Assembly: GCA_050950065.1 (NCBI GenBank)
Contig: JBMNGX010000003.1
Coordinates: 1-64,000, forward strand
Reading direction: 5' to 3'
DNA from: JBAYOE01 sp050950065
GTDB taxonomy: Bacteria; Spirochaetota; Spirochaetia; Sphaerochaetales; Sphaerochaetaceae
Length of the DNA: 64,000 bases
The notes under the pieces were generated by a model. It did no database searches and was not told where the DNA came from. It was given only the letters and a program-made list of their open reading frames with translations. The translations under genes and the position numbers were made by a program. Of this stretch, positions 63,450 through 64,000 are shown piece by piece; the first letter of the stretch is position 1; the number at the start of each line of letters is the position of its first letter.

Positions 63450-64000
63450 TTAACTCCTTATTGGAAGGTTTAACAAAGAGGCTACTAACTTTAAATCATC
63501 CCAAACCTCTTTGCGTAAGGAGAGGTTGCGTAGTACTGCCGATGGGTGATAAGTAACCACTGTCGATATTTGTTGATACCTAAAAACCTTTTGTCTCATA
63601 TCCTTTAATGGCTCTTGGTTTTCAAAAAGGGTGTTAGCCGCAACCTTACCTAAACACAAAATAGCTTCAGGTTTTATTAAGGCAATTTGTTGTTTTAAAT
63701 AGGGAAGACAAGCTTCAATCTCATTTTTTTCAGGATCTCGATTATTAGGAGGACGACATTTAACGATGTTGGTGATGTACAAAGAGTGATCTCGAGTTAG
63801 ATTTATAGCCTTCATCCAAGAATCTAAATATTTTCCTGAGTTTCCTACAAATGGAAGGCCCTCTAAATCTTCATTCTTTCCAGGGGCTTCTCCAATGACC
63901 ATCAAACGCGCATTGATTCCCCCTTGCCCACTAACACTGTTAGTTCTTGTTTTATACAAAGGACAGAGGGTGCAACTTTTAACTTGTTCAACTAGTTGAG
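63450..64000 (-). CDS. Type 4 (Fe-S) uracil-DNA glycosylase, 5' end outside the window
   Basis: The frame continues to the window edge as CTLCPLYKTRTN, so the start is not seen. GEAPGKNEDLEGLPFVGNSG (active site), TNIVKCRPP and HPSAVLRN are the motifs of family 4 UDG, and the CxxC together with the later Cys residues hold a [4Fe-4S] cluster. It excises uracil from DNA. Cotranscribed with priA. Confidence 0.93.
   Translation of the reverse strand, partial: QLVEQVKSCTLCPLYKTRTNSVSGQGGINARLMVIGEAPGKNEDLEGLPFVGNSGKYLDSWMKAINLTRDHSLYITNIVKCRPPNNRDPEKNEIEACLPYLKQQIALIKPEAILCLGKVAANTLFENQEPLKDMRQKVFRYQQISTVVTYHPSAVLRNLSLRKEVWDDLKLVASLLNLPIRS

Noticed and set aside
1..64000. tRNA, rRNA, riboswitch and CRISPR search by eye
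   Set aside because: No cloverleaf with a T-loop consensus, rRNA segment, recognised riboswitch core or repeat-spacer array was found; weak structured RNAs could have been missed.

Overview
The window is an AT-rich bacterial chromosome segment with densely packed genes, and it is most likely from an anaerobic spirochaete of the Treponema/Sphaerochaeta kind. The clues are secreted solute-binding proteins whose signal peptides end in the style FAQGSKEEA and FAGGGKESA, a lipoprotein plus outer-membrane style pair, a patatin/beta-barrel (type Vd) protein, a split class I fumarase and selenium genes. No rRNA, tRNA or CRISPR array was seen. The taxonomic call is inference from gene style, not from a marker gene.

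Layout. 1-6 kb: two unrelated AAA ATPases (DUF4143 and DUF234 types) flank an envelope pair; the second ATPase has four 15-bp repeat units directly before its start. 6-15.5 kb: sugar or cyclitol metabolism, with an SDR, an inositol-phosphatase-like enzyme and a DeoR regulator, then a minus-strand operon of a ribose-type ABC importer and two tandem Gfo/Idh/MocA dehydrogenases ending in a clear terminator. 16.8-20.6 kb: selenium block (yedE, a TusA/YedF-like carrier, a frameshifted DUF3343 gene, a class V aminotransferase and selD). 20.7-22.2 kb: an MFS transporter and what looks like the N-terminal remnant of a Fic gene.

22.2-34.3 kb is the most interesting part. A PrpR_N-type sigma-54 activator sits between two outward-facing operons, each preceded by a good -24/-12 promoter and with similar GGTGA/TCACC inverted repeats further upstream. 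One operon imports and transforms an amino acid (polar amino acid ABC importer, class I aminotransferase, alanine-racemase-family enzyme). The other has a DUF1537 four-carbon acid sugar kinase, an iron-dependent alcohol dehydrogenase, PdxA2 and a DapA-family lyase. Together they suggest an undescribed route from a hydroxylated amino acid through a four-carbon sugar acid to triose phosphate.

34.4-43 kb: a membrane GGDEF protein, a nitroreductase, an acetyltransferase, a LacI-controlled tripartite tricarboxylate transporter operon with an embedded metallo-beta-lactamase-fold gene, and an lrgAB pair. 43-45.7 kb: a small accessory block (AbiEii-like pair, two small unknown genes, an IS1182-like remnant).

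45.7-53 kb: a histidine operon (hisG-D-C-B-A-F-IE plus a cation efflux gene) led by a classical attenuator whose leader peptide has four consecutive His codons. HisB carries a phosphatase-like N-domain that has lost its catalytic aspartates, and hisH is absent. 53-64 kb: housekeeping and envelope genes (HdeD-like protein, HAD phosphatase, FKBP lipoprotein, fumarase subunits, VanZ-like protein, patatin autotransporter, fmt, def, GntR regulator, priA, and a type 4 uracil-DNA glycosylase cut by the window edge).
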